A stretch of DNA of 64,000 bases from Prosthecobacter gellanilyticus. GTDB taxonomy: Bacteria; Verrucomicrobiota; Verrucomicrobiia; Verrucomicrobiales; Verrucomicrobiaceae. Numbering within the stretch: position 1 is the stretch's first letter; each line of letters begins with the position of its first letter. The stretch lies in the NCBI RefSeq assembly GCF_007992435.1, contig NZ_BKAG01000005.1, positions 1-64,000 of the forward strand, read 5' to 3'. Positions 7,439 through 17,600 of this stretch are shown piece after piece. Below the pieces are notes generated by a model. The model did not search any database. It worked only from the letters and a program-made list of their open reading frames with translations, and was not told the origin of the DNA. The position numbers and the translations under genes are program-made.

Positions 7439-9834
7439 TTCGGCTTGATGTTCTTCACACCGTCCTTGGCCTTATCCTTGTCTTTCCCTTCGGTTTCGAT
7501 TTTGACGGTCGCCTTGCTCTCCTCCTTGTCGGGCTTGGTCAGCTCACGCATCGGGTTCGGAGACTTGTCATCCTTGTAGAGCTGGAACTTGCTCTTCACG
7601 GGACGACGAGGCCAGAAGTTGTTCTCCACGTTCGTGTCCACCAGCTCCTGGCGCGGGTCAAAGGTCACGGCCTTCAGTTCCTTCTTCGTCAGCAGCAGTT
7701 TGGACGCCTTGGTGGTGTTGAAGCGCCAGATCTCCACGGGAAGCTTGATCTCCTCGCTGCTGCCGTCGGTGTACTCCACCTTCAGCACGAGAGGTGTCAC
7801 AAGGCCGCCGACATTGCTGAACTCAATGACATAGAAGTTATGCTTCGTCTGCAGCAGCGCGGGATCGATCTCCTCTTCCTTGAGGTCCTTGATAAGGGCC
7901 TCGAACTTCTTCTTCTCGCTCGGAAGCACGGTGGTTTCGTTGTAGCTGTCGTAGAAGTCTTTGAGTTCCGGGAAGCGGTCGATGCGTTTGGAGAGCGGAT
8001 AGTTCTTCTCGCGTGTGGTTGTCTGCGGCAGCTCGTCCTCTTCCTTTTTCTTCTTGGGCTTTTCGATCGCAGGATCACGGGTGTCGAGCTGCATCCATTT
8101 CACTTCATCGATGGCCACATCGACATGGTCCACGCTGTAAAACCAGCCGCGCCAGAACCAGTCGAGGTCCACGCCGCTGGCGTCTTCCATGGTGCGAAAG
8201 AAATCGGAAGGCGTCGGCCGCTTGAACATCCAGCGCTTCGCATAGGTTTTGAAGGCGTGGTCAAAGGCCTCACGGCCGAGAATGTGCTCGCGCAGAATGT
8301 TCAACGCCGCTGTTGGCTGGCCATAGGCGTTTGGCCCGAGATCGGCGATAGATTCGGAATTCGTCATCACCGGCACACGATCGCTGAGGCGCATGTAGTC
8401 CACCATCCCTCGCTCATTGCGGCGATGCTTCCAGTCGTTCTCCCATTCCTCCTCGGTGAGATACTCGACGAAGGAGTTCAGGCCCTCGTCCATCCAGGTC
8501 CACTGGCGCTCGTCCGAGTTCACGATCATCGGGAAGTAGTTGTGACCCACTTCATGGATCACCACGCCGATGAGCGCATATTTGGTTCGCTCGGGATAGG
8601 TGCCGTCCTTTTCAGGACGTGGACCGTTGAAGCAGATCATGGGGTATTCCATGCCACCCACCGGACCATTCACGGACCAGGCAACAGGATATGGATACTC
8701 AAACGTGTAGCGTGAGTAGGTCTGGATGGTGTGGGCGATGGCATGGGTGGAATACTTGTCCCACAGCGGCAGCGCTTCTTTAGGGTAGAGAGACATGGCC
8801 ATCACGGGCGCTCCCTTCACCTGCGCACCTTCCACAGCCATCGCGTCCCACATGAACTTGCGGGAGGAGGCAAAGGCGAAGTCACGCACGTTCTCGGCTT
8901 TGAAGACCCAGGTCTTCTTGCCCTTCGGCTTGCCTTTCTCAGCGGCTTTGGCTTCCTCAGGTGTGACGATGAAGACGGGCTTCTTGGTTTCAGACTGGGC
9001 CTTCTTCAAGCGTTCGCGTTGCGTGGGCGTGAGGATCTCCTCGCCATTCTGCAGCGCACCGGTGGCGGCTACGAGATGGTCATCTGGCACGGTGAGGCGC
9101 ACGGTGTAGTCACCAAACTCCAGCGTGAACTCACCCGTGCCGAGAAACTGTTTGTTAATCCAGCCCGCGTAGTCCGTGTAGGCCGCCATGCGCGGAAACC
9201 ACTGCGCGATGGTGTAGATCGTGTTCCCGTCCTCCTTGAAGTGCTCATAACCCGTGCGCGCATTGATGCGCTCGCAGTCGTTGATGGGATAGCTCCAGCC
9301 AATCTTGAAGACAAAATCCGCACCCGAGGCCAGCGGCTCCGGCAGATCGATCCTCAGCATGGTCTTCACGATGCTGTGCGGCAGAGCCTTGCCCTTTGCA
9401 TCCGTCAGCTTGCTGATCTTCATCTCACCGTCGTAGCTTTCATAAGCCAGCAGGCGGTCCAGCGCATAGTAACTGACCTTCTCCGGGTCCACCCCACGCT
9501 TGGTGTTAGGCGCGGAGCGCGAGTCCGCGTTGTGCGAGAGGTAGTTCTGATCCAGCTGCACCCAGAGGTAGGTCAGCGCATCCGGCGAGGTGTTATGATA
9601 GGTCACCGTGGCCTCGGCTGTGATGGTGCGCTTCACGTCATCCAGCTCCACGTCCACGTCATAGTCCGCGCGGTTCTGCCAGTAGTCCTTTCCCGGCGCC
9701 CCGGAGGCGATGCGCTGCGCCGAGGGAGTCGGCACGGTGGAGTCGAGCTGCTGGAATTTGCCGACAGGTGCCCCGGACTCAGCAACGGCGGCAAGCGGCA
9801 GGAGGGCGGAAAGAGAAAGCAGGAGGCGTTTCAT
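7435..9834 (-). CDS. M1-family zinc metallopeptidase (aminopeptidase N-like), secreted
   Basis: This is an exported zinc peptidase of the gluzincin M1 family. The start at 9834 gives MKRLLLSLSALLPLAAVAES, a good signal peptide; a frame extension to 9924 adds only an unlikely Pro-rich leader. The zinc motif H-E-V-G-H is at residues 427-431 and the third ligand Glu450 in WMDEG has the correct M1 spacing. The M1 exopeptidase motif appears as GGMEYP instead of GAMEN. An insert rich in Lys and Glu (around residues 280-320) and a C-terminal Lys-rich tail (KDKDKAKDGVKNIKPK) flank the catalytic part. It is about 800 residues long. It is coupled by a 4-base overlap to the downstream DUF6702 gene and is divergent from the oxidoreductase at 9966. 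Confidence 0.92.
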   Translation of the reverse strand: MKRLLLSLSALLPLAAVAESGAPVGKFQQLDSTVPTPSAQRIASGAPGKDYWQNRADYDVDVELDDVKRTITAEATVTYHNTSPDALTYLWVQLDQNYLSHNADSRSAPNTKRGVDPEKVSYYALDRLLAYESYDGEMKISKLTDAKGKALPHSIVKTMLRIDLPEPLASGADFVFKIGWSYPINDCERINARTGYEHFKEDGNTIYTIAQWFPRMAAYTDYAGWINKQFLGTGEFTLEFGDYTVRLTVPDDHLVAATGALQNGEEILTPTQRERLKKAQSETKKPVFIVTPEEAKAAEKGKPKGKKTWVFKAENVRDFAFASSRKFMWDAMAVEGAQVKGAPVMAMSLYPKEALPLWDKYSTHAIAHTIQTYSRYTFEYPYPVAWSVNGPVGGMEYPMICFNGPRPEKDGTYPERTKYALIGVVIHEVGHNYFPMIVNSDERQWTWMDEGLNSFVEYLTEEEWENDWKHRRNERGMVDYMRLSDRVPVMTNSESIADLGPNAYGQPTAALNILREHILGREAFDHAFKTYAKRWMFKRPTPSDFFRTMEDASGVDLDWFWRGWFYSVDHVDVAIDEVKWMQLDTRDPAIEKPKKKKEEDELPQTTTREKNYPLSKRIDRFPELKDFYDSYNETTVLPSEKKKFEALIKDLKEEEIDPALLQTKHNFYVIEFSNVGGLVTPLVLKVEYTDGSSEEIKLPVEIWRFNTTKASKLLLTKKELKAVTFDPRQELVDTNVENNFWPRRPVKSKFQLYKDDKSPNPMRELTKPDKEESKATVKIETEGKDKDKAKDGVKNIKPK

Positions 9835-9965
9835 CGCCCGGCATTCTTCCGAAGGCGGAGGGAATGGCAAGCCCGGTCTCGCGGCTTCGTTCTCCGGAAG
9901 AGTGATTGCGCCCCTTTGGAGCATGGGGCAAAACCAGCGCCCCTAATCCCCACCCCATCTTCCTT

Positions 9966-10712
9966 ATGAACATCGGCATCATCGGCGCAGGCCAGATCGG
10001 CGGCACTCTGGCCCGCAGGCTCACTCAGCTGGGACACTGCGTCTCCATCGCCAATTCACGCGGACCCGAGACCCTCGCCGATCTCGCGGCTGAATCTGGT
10101 GCCGCGGCGAAAAGCGTGACAGAGGTGGTTCGCGGCGTGGACTTGGTGATTGTCTCCATTCCCCTGAAGAGTGTACCGCTGCTGCCAGCCGATCTCCTCA
10201 AAGATGTGCCAGAGAGCGTGGTGGTCGTGGACACGGGCAACTATTACCCCTCCTTCCGCGATGGGGTGATCGAAGCCATCGAGTCCGGCATGACGGAGAG
10301 CGGCTGGGTGGCCAAACATTTGGGCAGGCCGGTCATCAAGGCCTTCAACTCCATCACCGCAGTGAGCCTGAACGAAGGTGCTCTGCCCCCAGGCAGCCCG
10401 GGAAGGATCGCCGTGCCGGTGGCCGGTGATGATGCGGACTCGAAGGATCTGGTGATCCGCCTCATGGGTGAACTTGGCTTCGATGGCCTGGATGCAGGCA
10501 CGCTGGATGAATCCTGGAAGCAGGAGCCCGGGACACCGGTGTATGCCACTGACCTGGACCTTGATGCAGCACGCCGTGCTTTGTCACAGGCAAATCGTGC
10601 GCGCTCTCCAGAGCTGCGTGAGCTGGCCATTCAGAAGATGGTACAGCTGATGCAGCAACCGCAGGGGTTCGCGCATCAGGACTTGATCCAGATGCTGCGG
10701 TCACTGCACTGA
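9966..10712 (+). CDS. NAD(P)-binding oxidoreductase, F420-reductase-like fold
   Basis: A Rossmann-fold protein of 248 residues starts MNIGIIGAGQIGGTLA, the GxGxxG dinucleotide motif of the NADPH:F420-oxidoreductase/6PGDH-like group (PF03807). Further motifs are VVVDTGNYYP and RPVIKAFNSITA, both typical of 'NADPH-dependent F420 reductase-like' proteins in bacteria that do not make F420, so the real substrate is unknown. The ATG at 9966 was chosen because it places the Rossmann motif at the N-terminus; an in-frame extension back to 9906 would overlap the divergent promoter region. It is cytoplasmic and probably monocistronic, followed by a hairpin-rich spacer. Confidence 0.8.
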   Translation: MNIGIIGAGQIGGTLARRLTQLGHCVSIANSRGPETLADLAAESGAAAKSVTEVVRGVDLVIVSIPLKSVPLLPADLLKDVPESVVVVDTGNYYPSFRDGVIEAIESGMTESGWVAKHLGRPVIKAFNSITAVSLNEGALPPGSPGRIAVPVAGDDADSKDLVIRLMGELGFDGLDAGTLDESWKQEPGTPVYATDLDLDAARRALSQANRARSPELRELAIQKMVQLMQQPQGFAHQDLIQMLRSLH

Positions 10713-10744
10713 CCATGGGCGGGTTCTTTCGCGTCGGTTGACGA

Positions 10745-10827
10745 GAAGGGTTGGGCGGGAGCGAAGATCGTCAGGCCATGACTCATTCATGGGCCGAAGA
10801 TGCCGACACTCCACCGCCCAACCCTTC
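10745..10827. repeat. Nested inverted repeat between convergent genes
   Basis: A perfect 14-bp inverted repeat (GAAGGGTTGGGCGG at 10745-10758, CCGCCCAACCCTTC at 10814-10827) encloses a second imperfect hairpin GGCCATGA/TCATGGGCC (10774-10795). Weaker outer complementarity (TTCGCGT-type cores near 10738 and 10843) may extend it. It lies between the convergent ends of the oxidoreductase and PEP-CTERM genes. The architecture, an outer arm with an inner hairpin, resembles the 6749-6900 element, but the sequence differs. Confidence 0.75.
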
Positions 10828-10874
10828 ACGCTCGCATCCAACGCGAACTGTTCTGAAAAGGCTGGGTTGGCCGA

Positions 10875-11561
10875 CTACCTCAGGCGACGACGGCGGAGCA
10901 GCGTGAGGAAGCCGGTGATGCCGATGAGCAGCGCACCCGCAGGTTCAGGCACCGCATGGGTTTGCAGATCGAAGTTTGCCGGATCCACGGTGTAGTTGCC
11001 AGCGCCCTGCTGGTTGTTCACGCCGCCATAGATCACCGCGTTGGCCCCAGACACGCGCCACTCCAGGGGCATCTCCGTCTTGTCTCCAGGCACGGGAAAG
11101 AGCCAGTCGTCGGCCGTGTTGAGATCCAGGCTGTTGTTGGTGATCAGCGCCCACTCGCTGAGGAAGTTGTAGGCGTTCAGAGAGTTGTAGATGAAGATGT
11201 AGGCCTGCTCATTCGGGGCGAAGCTGTAGGCTGGCAGTGGCGGCGAGGAGTCGGAGACACCGCCGTTGAGCAGCGTGGCGCTGGAGGCAAAGTAGCTGAA
11301 GGTGGAGTTCCAGCCGTTGGCCGCAGGAGCCGTGGCCCGGTCAAAAGGCTTCCAGTTCGACTGCCACTGGTCGAGGTTGTCACCCGTGGGGACGAAGCTG
11401 CCGAAGGAGCCGAGCTCGAAGATATAGCTGTCATCCAGCGCGACGCCGTTGCTGTCCAGGATGCTGCCACCCACGGAGCTGCCCCAGTCGATGGTTCTGG
11501 AATGCACAGCCGTCACACCGAGTCCGAAGACCATGGCAGCGAGAAGAAGGATGCGTTTCAT
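10875..11561 (-). CDS. PEP-CTERM sorting-domain protein
   Basis: This is a surface or exopolysaccharide-associated protein of about 228 residues. The N-terminal signal peptide is MKRILLLAAMVFGLGVTAVHS; the start at 11561 is preferred over 11573. The C-terminus shows the full PEP-CTERM tripartite signal: VPEP, a hydrophobic helix (AGALLIGITGFLTLL), then a basic RRRRLR tail. This signal is recognised by an exosortase (EpsH/XrtA type) that would be encoded elsewhere. The body is rich in Ser, Gly, Asn and aromatic residues, with no domain I recognise. It follows the giant repeat gene on the same strand after about 43 bases (31 to the upstream in-frame ATG), so the two are probably co-transcribed. 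Confidence 0.88.
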   Translation of the reverse strand: MKRILLLAAMVFGLGVTAVHSRTIDWGSSVGGSILDSNGVALDDSYIFELGSFGSFVPTGDNLDQWQSNWKPFDRATAPAANGWNSTFSYFASSATLLNGGVSDSSPPLPAYSFAPNEQAYIFIYNSLNAYNFLSEWALITNNSLDLNTADDWLFPVPGDKTEMPLEWRVSGANAVIYGGVNNQQGAGNYTVDPANFDLQTHAVPEPAGALLIGITGFLTLLRRRRLR

Positions 11562-11604
11562 AAAGATATTCATCTAAAAATGGTTAGGCGGAAAAGGTGG
11601 CGGA

Positions 11605-14600
11605 TCAGGGTGTCCAGGGCATCGGCATCACGTAGGTCGCCAGGCCGGTGCGCATCTTGTAGAGCGCGCCCGCGGTGGCCTTGAACATGAGCAGGTTGTT
11701 CTCGTTGACGAGGGAGGCATTGTTCAGCTCCGTCCACTGCTGCAGAGCGCCGGCGCTGAGCAGGAAGTGGTTGTAGTAGGCCATGGTCTGCGTGCTGGTG
11801 TAGCCCTTCCAGAAGAGGAGCTCGTCAGCCTTCGTCGGATCACGGCTGCCGATGAAGCCAGCGGCCGTGGTCATGCCGCGCATGGCCGGGCTCTGATCCA
11901 TCGGGTAGGCGCTGCCGATGAAGTTCGGCCCCTGGGCGAGCGGGCAGGCGAAGGCATTCGCGCGCACCATGCCATGCCACACGACTTGCTGCGGCACGCC
12001 TTTCGGATGTGTGAACCAGCCATCGCTCGGATCCACGATGAGCGAGCTGTAGTCCGTCAGTGTCGCATCATTGGTTAGCAGCCATTTCGGATTACCGCTG
12101 TTTGAGTACAACCAGTAGATTTTGAACTGGCCGGCGATGCGGTCGTAGAACAGCACACGGTCACCGGTGGAAGGATTGTTCGTGGCGGTGAACTGCGTGC
12201 GCGGGAACAGATCATTCAGCGTGTGGTGCTCACGGATCACCGCCTTGTCACCGGTGAGGTTCGCCGGGATGCTGGTCTGCGTGTTGCGCAGGTGGCTTGG
12301 CAGCAGCGCGATGGTGGTGGCCGTGCTCGCCGCTTCATTGATCTCAAATCGGTGGCCGGCGTTGTCACCGGAGAAGATTTCCACGAAGTACTCACGACCT
12401 GGAGCGAACTGGGCCACGATGCTGCTGCCACCGGCGCTGGTGGCCACATTCAGCGTGCTGCCCACCACCGCGTCGATGGTGCCGCAGAAGTTCTTGTCCT
12501 TCAGATACGGATAACCCGTCATGACGCACTCCGTGTTCAGGAGGCGGCGTGTCCAGCCAAACACCGGTGTGTTGGCACTGGCCTCAGGGATGTTGTCACC
12601 ATTTTCATCCAGCTCCAGATAGAGCCTGACGAAGCCCTGGGTCTGACCGGTGAAGAACGGATCGCTCTCCACATCAGCATAGGTCACGGTCTCCGTGCCA
12701 TCACCATTGTCGGTGACAGTCGGGATGATGGACAGCGCATTCCAGCCCGCAGGTGAATTCACCAGGGCACCGATGCCCATGAGCGCGTAGGTCACATCAT
12801 CCGGACCTCCGGAGATGCGGTTGAAGGACACATCCAGTTTGCCGGTGAGGGTGTTGCGCACGCCGCGGAAGGCCGGTGTGGTCTGCACGCCGGTGCCTGG
12901 GTTCAGGTTCAGCGCATACTCCACGAGATCCGTGTAGCAGTCACCGTCGCCGTTGGAGCCTGGGTTCGGACCGCTGCCGGTGATCTTCTTCCAGTAGTCA
13001 TACTTGCGGGGTGTGCGCAGGTGCAGCGGGATGTTGTTGTTGATCACGAAGGGATCACCCGAGGCCAGTGTGAACGTGAAGTAGTAGGGGTTCGCGCCAG
13101 CGCTGGAGCTGGTGAGATAGCCGGGATTCATCGGATCTTCACCGGCTCCGAGCGCATGCGGATCAGGGAAGCCTGTCGGATCGAAGCTCGCTCCGGCCAC
13201 CGGACGCGCTGGATCGATGATGTAACCCGTCGGCGCGGTATAACTAAGGGTGTAGTTACCCGGTGTGCCGTCCGTGATGAAGCTATACTGGCCGGTGCTG
13301 CCATCCTGCAGGATGGTGATGCCAGCGCCCGGAGGTCCGCTGATGAAGATGCTGCCACCAGAGATGATCTGACCGGTGACGACGTCATAGGCATAGCCGG
13401 CGGGATCCACCGCATCCAGGAAGTCATTGCCCAGGCTGTCACTGCCATTGAGCACGATGCGGATGAGGTTGTCATTGCTGCCCTGGGTGTCGGTGGTGCT
13501 GGTGGCGCCTTCAGGATCGATCTCCTGCACAAAGTAGGTTCCGTCTGGCAGGCCGGTGAAGGTGTAGGTGCCAAGCGCATCCGTCATGGTTTCGCGGATG
13601 AGCTGGTCGATCCCGTCATCATAGACACCATTGTCATTCGTGTCCGCATAGAGGCGGATGGCCACGGAAGGCACGGGCTGGTCACTGTCGCTCAGGCTGC
13701 CGTCGAGGTCATAGTCATCACGCACCTGGCCGCTGATGGTGCGCGTGCCGGAGATCGCGGCGAAGCCGAAGTCGATGGTGTTGTCCACCTCACCTGCGGC
13801 GAGCTCGATGACCGGGCTCAGCGTGGCTGCGGAGGCCGTGGCCTGGATGCCATTGTCGTCATTATCCTGCTGGTCGTCAGCCGTGTTGGTCGTCGTGGAG
13901 GACAGCGGGAATCCTGCAGGCGCTGTGGCGATGCGCAGGCGATACAGGCCAGGGGCCACGTTGGCGAAGCTGTAGAGACCGCCAGATGCCGTGGTGCTCG
14001 TCGTCGGCTGAATGCCGGCGGTGAGAGCATCGCTGTCGATGGAGGCACCTGTGCCGGTGAGCAGTTCCACGATCACCCCATTGATGCCGCTTTCGCTCGC
14101 ATCCTTGAAGCCGTCGTTGTCACTGTCATTCCAGACGAGGTTGCCGATGGTGACGGACTGCTCGTCGATGAAGTTGGCGTTCGTGACGGGTGTGCCGCCC
14201 GCCACGCTCATCGGACCCACTGTGTTGGAGGTGACGCTGAGATAGCCGGCTGGATCGGTTTCCACCACGCGATAGTTACCAGGAACCAGATTGCCGAAGC
14301 TGTAGGCACCGCTGGCATTGGTGGTCGTGGTCGTCGGCTGCACACCTGGGGTGATTGGATCACTGTCGATGTCATTGCCGTTGTTGTTCTTGAGGGTGAG
14401 GGTGACACCGCTGATCGGAGCATCGCCATCATCATCGTTGTCGATGTCAGCCAGCACGGTGCCGCTGATGCTGCCAAACTGCTCATCCACAAAGTTCATG
14501 CCGGTGGTGGGTGTGCCTGCGATCACGTTCACAGGGTTCAGCGTGTTCGGTGTGACACTGAGATAGCCCGCAGGATCGGTTTCCACCACGCTGTAGGTGC

Positions 14601-17600
14601 CTGGAAGCAGGTTGCTGAAGCTGTAGACACCGCTGGCATTGGTGGTCGTGTTGGTTGGCTGCACGCCGGGTGTGACTAGGTCGCTGTCGATGTCATTGCC
14701 ATTGCTGTCCTTCAGGGTGACGGTCACGCCGCTGATCGGAGCATCGCCATCATTGTCACTATCCGTGTCAGCCAGCACGCTGCCGCTGATGCTGCCGGGC
14801 TGCTCGTCCACGAAGTTGATGCCGGTGGTGGCGGTGCCTGCCACCACGTTCACAGGACTCACGGTGTTCGGTGTGACGCTGAAGTAGCCTGCGGGGTCTG
14901 TTTCCACCACACGGTAGGTGCCTGGAAGCAGATTGCTGAAGGTGTAGGTGCCGCTGGCGTTGGTCGTTCTGGTGGTTGGCTGCACGCCGGGAGTGACCAG
15001 GTCACTGTCGATGTCATTGCCGCTGCTATCCTTCAGGGTGACGGTCACACCGCTGATCGGCGTGTCGCCATCGTTATCATTGTCCGTGTCAGCCAGCACG
15101 CTGCCGCTGATGCTGCCGGGCTGTTCATCCACAAAGTTCACGCCGCTGGTCTCTGCACCAGCCACGACGCTCAGATTCGCCACGGTGTTCGGTGTGACGC
15201 TGAAGTAGCCTGCCGGGTCGGTCTCAACCACGCGATAGGTGCCAGGACGCAGACCCGTGAAGCTGTAGGCGCCGCTCGCATCCGTCGTCGCGGTCGTGGG
15301 CTGCACACCTGGGACGAAATCGTTGCTGTCGATGTCGTTACCGCTGCTGTCCTTGAGGGTCAGCACGACATTGCTGAGCGGCGTGTCGCCGTCGTCATCG
15401 TTGTCCGTGTCTCCGAGCACGCTGCCACTGATGCTGCCGGCCTGCTCGTCCACGAAATTGACTCCGTTGGTGGCGGTGCCTGCTGCCACGACCACAGGGC
15501 TGACCAGATTGGCCGTGACGCTGAAGTAGCCGGGCAGGTCCGTCTGGATCACACGGTAGGTGCCCGGGCGCAGACCGGTGAATGCATAAGCGCCGGTGCC
15601 GCTGGTCGTGGTGGTGGTGGGCTGCACGCCCGGGGTGACGTCATCACTGTCGATGTCATTGTCGTTGTCATCTCTCAGTGTGAGTGTGACACCGCTGATC
15701 GGATCCTCACCGATGTCATCGTTGTTCGTGTCAGCGAGCACGCTGCCGCTGATGCTGCCCGCTTCTTCATCGATGAAGTTCACATCGCTGGTCACGGTGC
15801 CTGCCGCGACTTCCACTGGAGACACGGTGTTCGGCGTGACACTGAAGTAGCCTGCTGGATCTGTCTCCACCACACGGTAGATGCCAGGAACCAGGCCGGT
15901 GAAGCTGTAGCCACCGCTGGCGTTGGTGGTCGTGGTGGTAGGCTGCACGCCTGGGGTGACGTCGTCGCTGTCGATGTCATCACCATTGCTGTCTTTCAGC
16001 GTCAGCGTGATGCTGCTGAGGGGATCATCGCCGATGTCGTCATTGTCAGCGTCAGCGAGCACGGTGCCCGTGATGCTGCCAGCCTGTTCATCCACGAAAC
16101 TCACATCCGAAGTCGTGGTACCGGCCACCACCAGCACAGGAGTGACGGTGTTCGGGGTGACGCTGAAGTAGCCCGCGAGGTCGGTTTCGACCACGCGATA
16201 ACTTCCCGGCACGAGGCCGCTGAAGGTGTAGACACCGCTGGCATCCGTTGTTGTGGTCGTTGGCTGCACACCGGGAGTGATGTCGTCACTGTCGATGTCA
16301 TTGCCGCTGCTGTCCTTAAGCGTCAGCGTGACACCGCTGAGCGGTGCATCACCATCGTCGTCATTGTCCGCGTCAGCCAGCACGGTGCCTGTGATGCTTC
16401 CGGCTTCCTCATCCACAAAGTTGACGTCATTGGTCGGCATGCCGGCCAGCACGATCACAGGTGCGAGTGTGTTTGGCGTGACACTGAAGTAACCGGCCGG
16501 GTCTGTCTCCACCACACGATAGTTGCCAGGAGTCAGGTTGCTGAAGCTGTAGGCGCCGCTGGCATTGGTGGTGGTCGTCGTAGGCTGCACACCGGCGGTG
16601 AGAGGATCGCTGTCGATGTCATCGCCATTGCTGTCCTTCAGCGTGATCGTGACACCGCTGATCGGATCATCACCGAGGTCATCATTGTCGTTGTCGGCGA
16701 GCACGGTGCCGTTGATGCCGGCGGTCTGCTCATCCACAAAGTCCGCGCCCGTGGTGGCGGCGCCGGCCACGACGGTGGCAGGGCCCACGGTGTTTGGAGT
16801 GACGCTCACATAGCCTGCCAGATCGGTTTCAACGATGAGGTAGGAGCCTGGGGCCACATTCGTGAAGGTGTAAGCACCGCTGGCATTGGTGGTCGTTGTC
16901 GTCGGCTGGACACCGGCGGTGAGAGGATCGCTGTCGATGTCGTCACCATTCAGATCCTTCAGGGTCAGGGTGACACCGTTGATCGGTGCGTCGCCATCGT
17001 CATCATTGTCCGTGTCAGCCATGACGGTGCCGGAGATGCTGCCGGGCTCTTCATCTACAAAGTTCACACCGGTGGTGGTCGTGCCTGCCGCGACGTTTAC
17101 GGACGACACTGTGTTGGACGTGACACTGAAGTAGCCAGCAGGATCGGTTTCAACGACACGATAGGTGCCCGGGCGAAGGCCTGCGAAGAGGTAAGCGCCT
17201 GTGCCGTTGGTCAGAGCGATCGTCGGCTGGATGCCTGCGGCAAAAGGATTGCTGTCGATGTCGTCACCGTTGCTGTCCTTCAGCGTCAGCGTCACTCCGC
17301 TGAGCGGATCATCACCGAGGTCATCATTGTCAGTGTCGGCGAGCACGGTGCCGGTGATGCTGCCAGCCTCTTCATCTACGTAGTTCACATCCGCCGTCGG
17401 TGTGCCTGCCGCGACGAGCACGGGAGAGATCGTGTTGGGAGTGACACTGTAGTAGCCTGCGGGATCTGTCTCGATCACACGATAGCTGCCAGGAAGCAGG
17501 TTGGTGAAGCTATACACACCGCTGGCATTGGTGGTGGTCGTCGTCGGCTGCACGCCGGCAGTGAGAGGATCACTGTCGATGTCGTCACCATTGCTGTCCT

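Noticed and set aside
7840..9969. Plus-strand frames 7840-8715 and 8731-9969 opposite the M1 peptidase
   Set aside because: The minus strand has signal peptide, HEVGH and the third zinc ligand; the plus frames have His/Arg-rich nonsense composition.
13021..14679. Long plus-strand open frame opposite the giant gene
   Set aside because: It is an antisense shadow created by the codon bias of the repeat array; the protein is His/Gly/Ala-rich without domain, and the minus frame is clearly coding.
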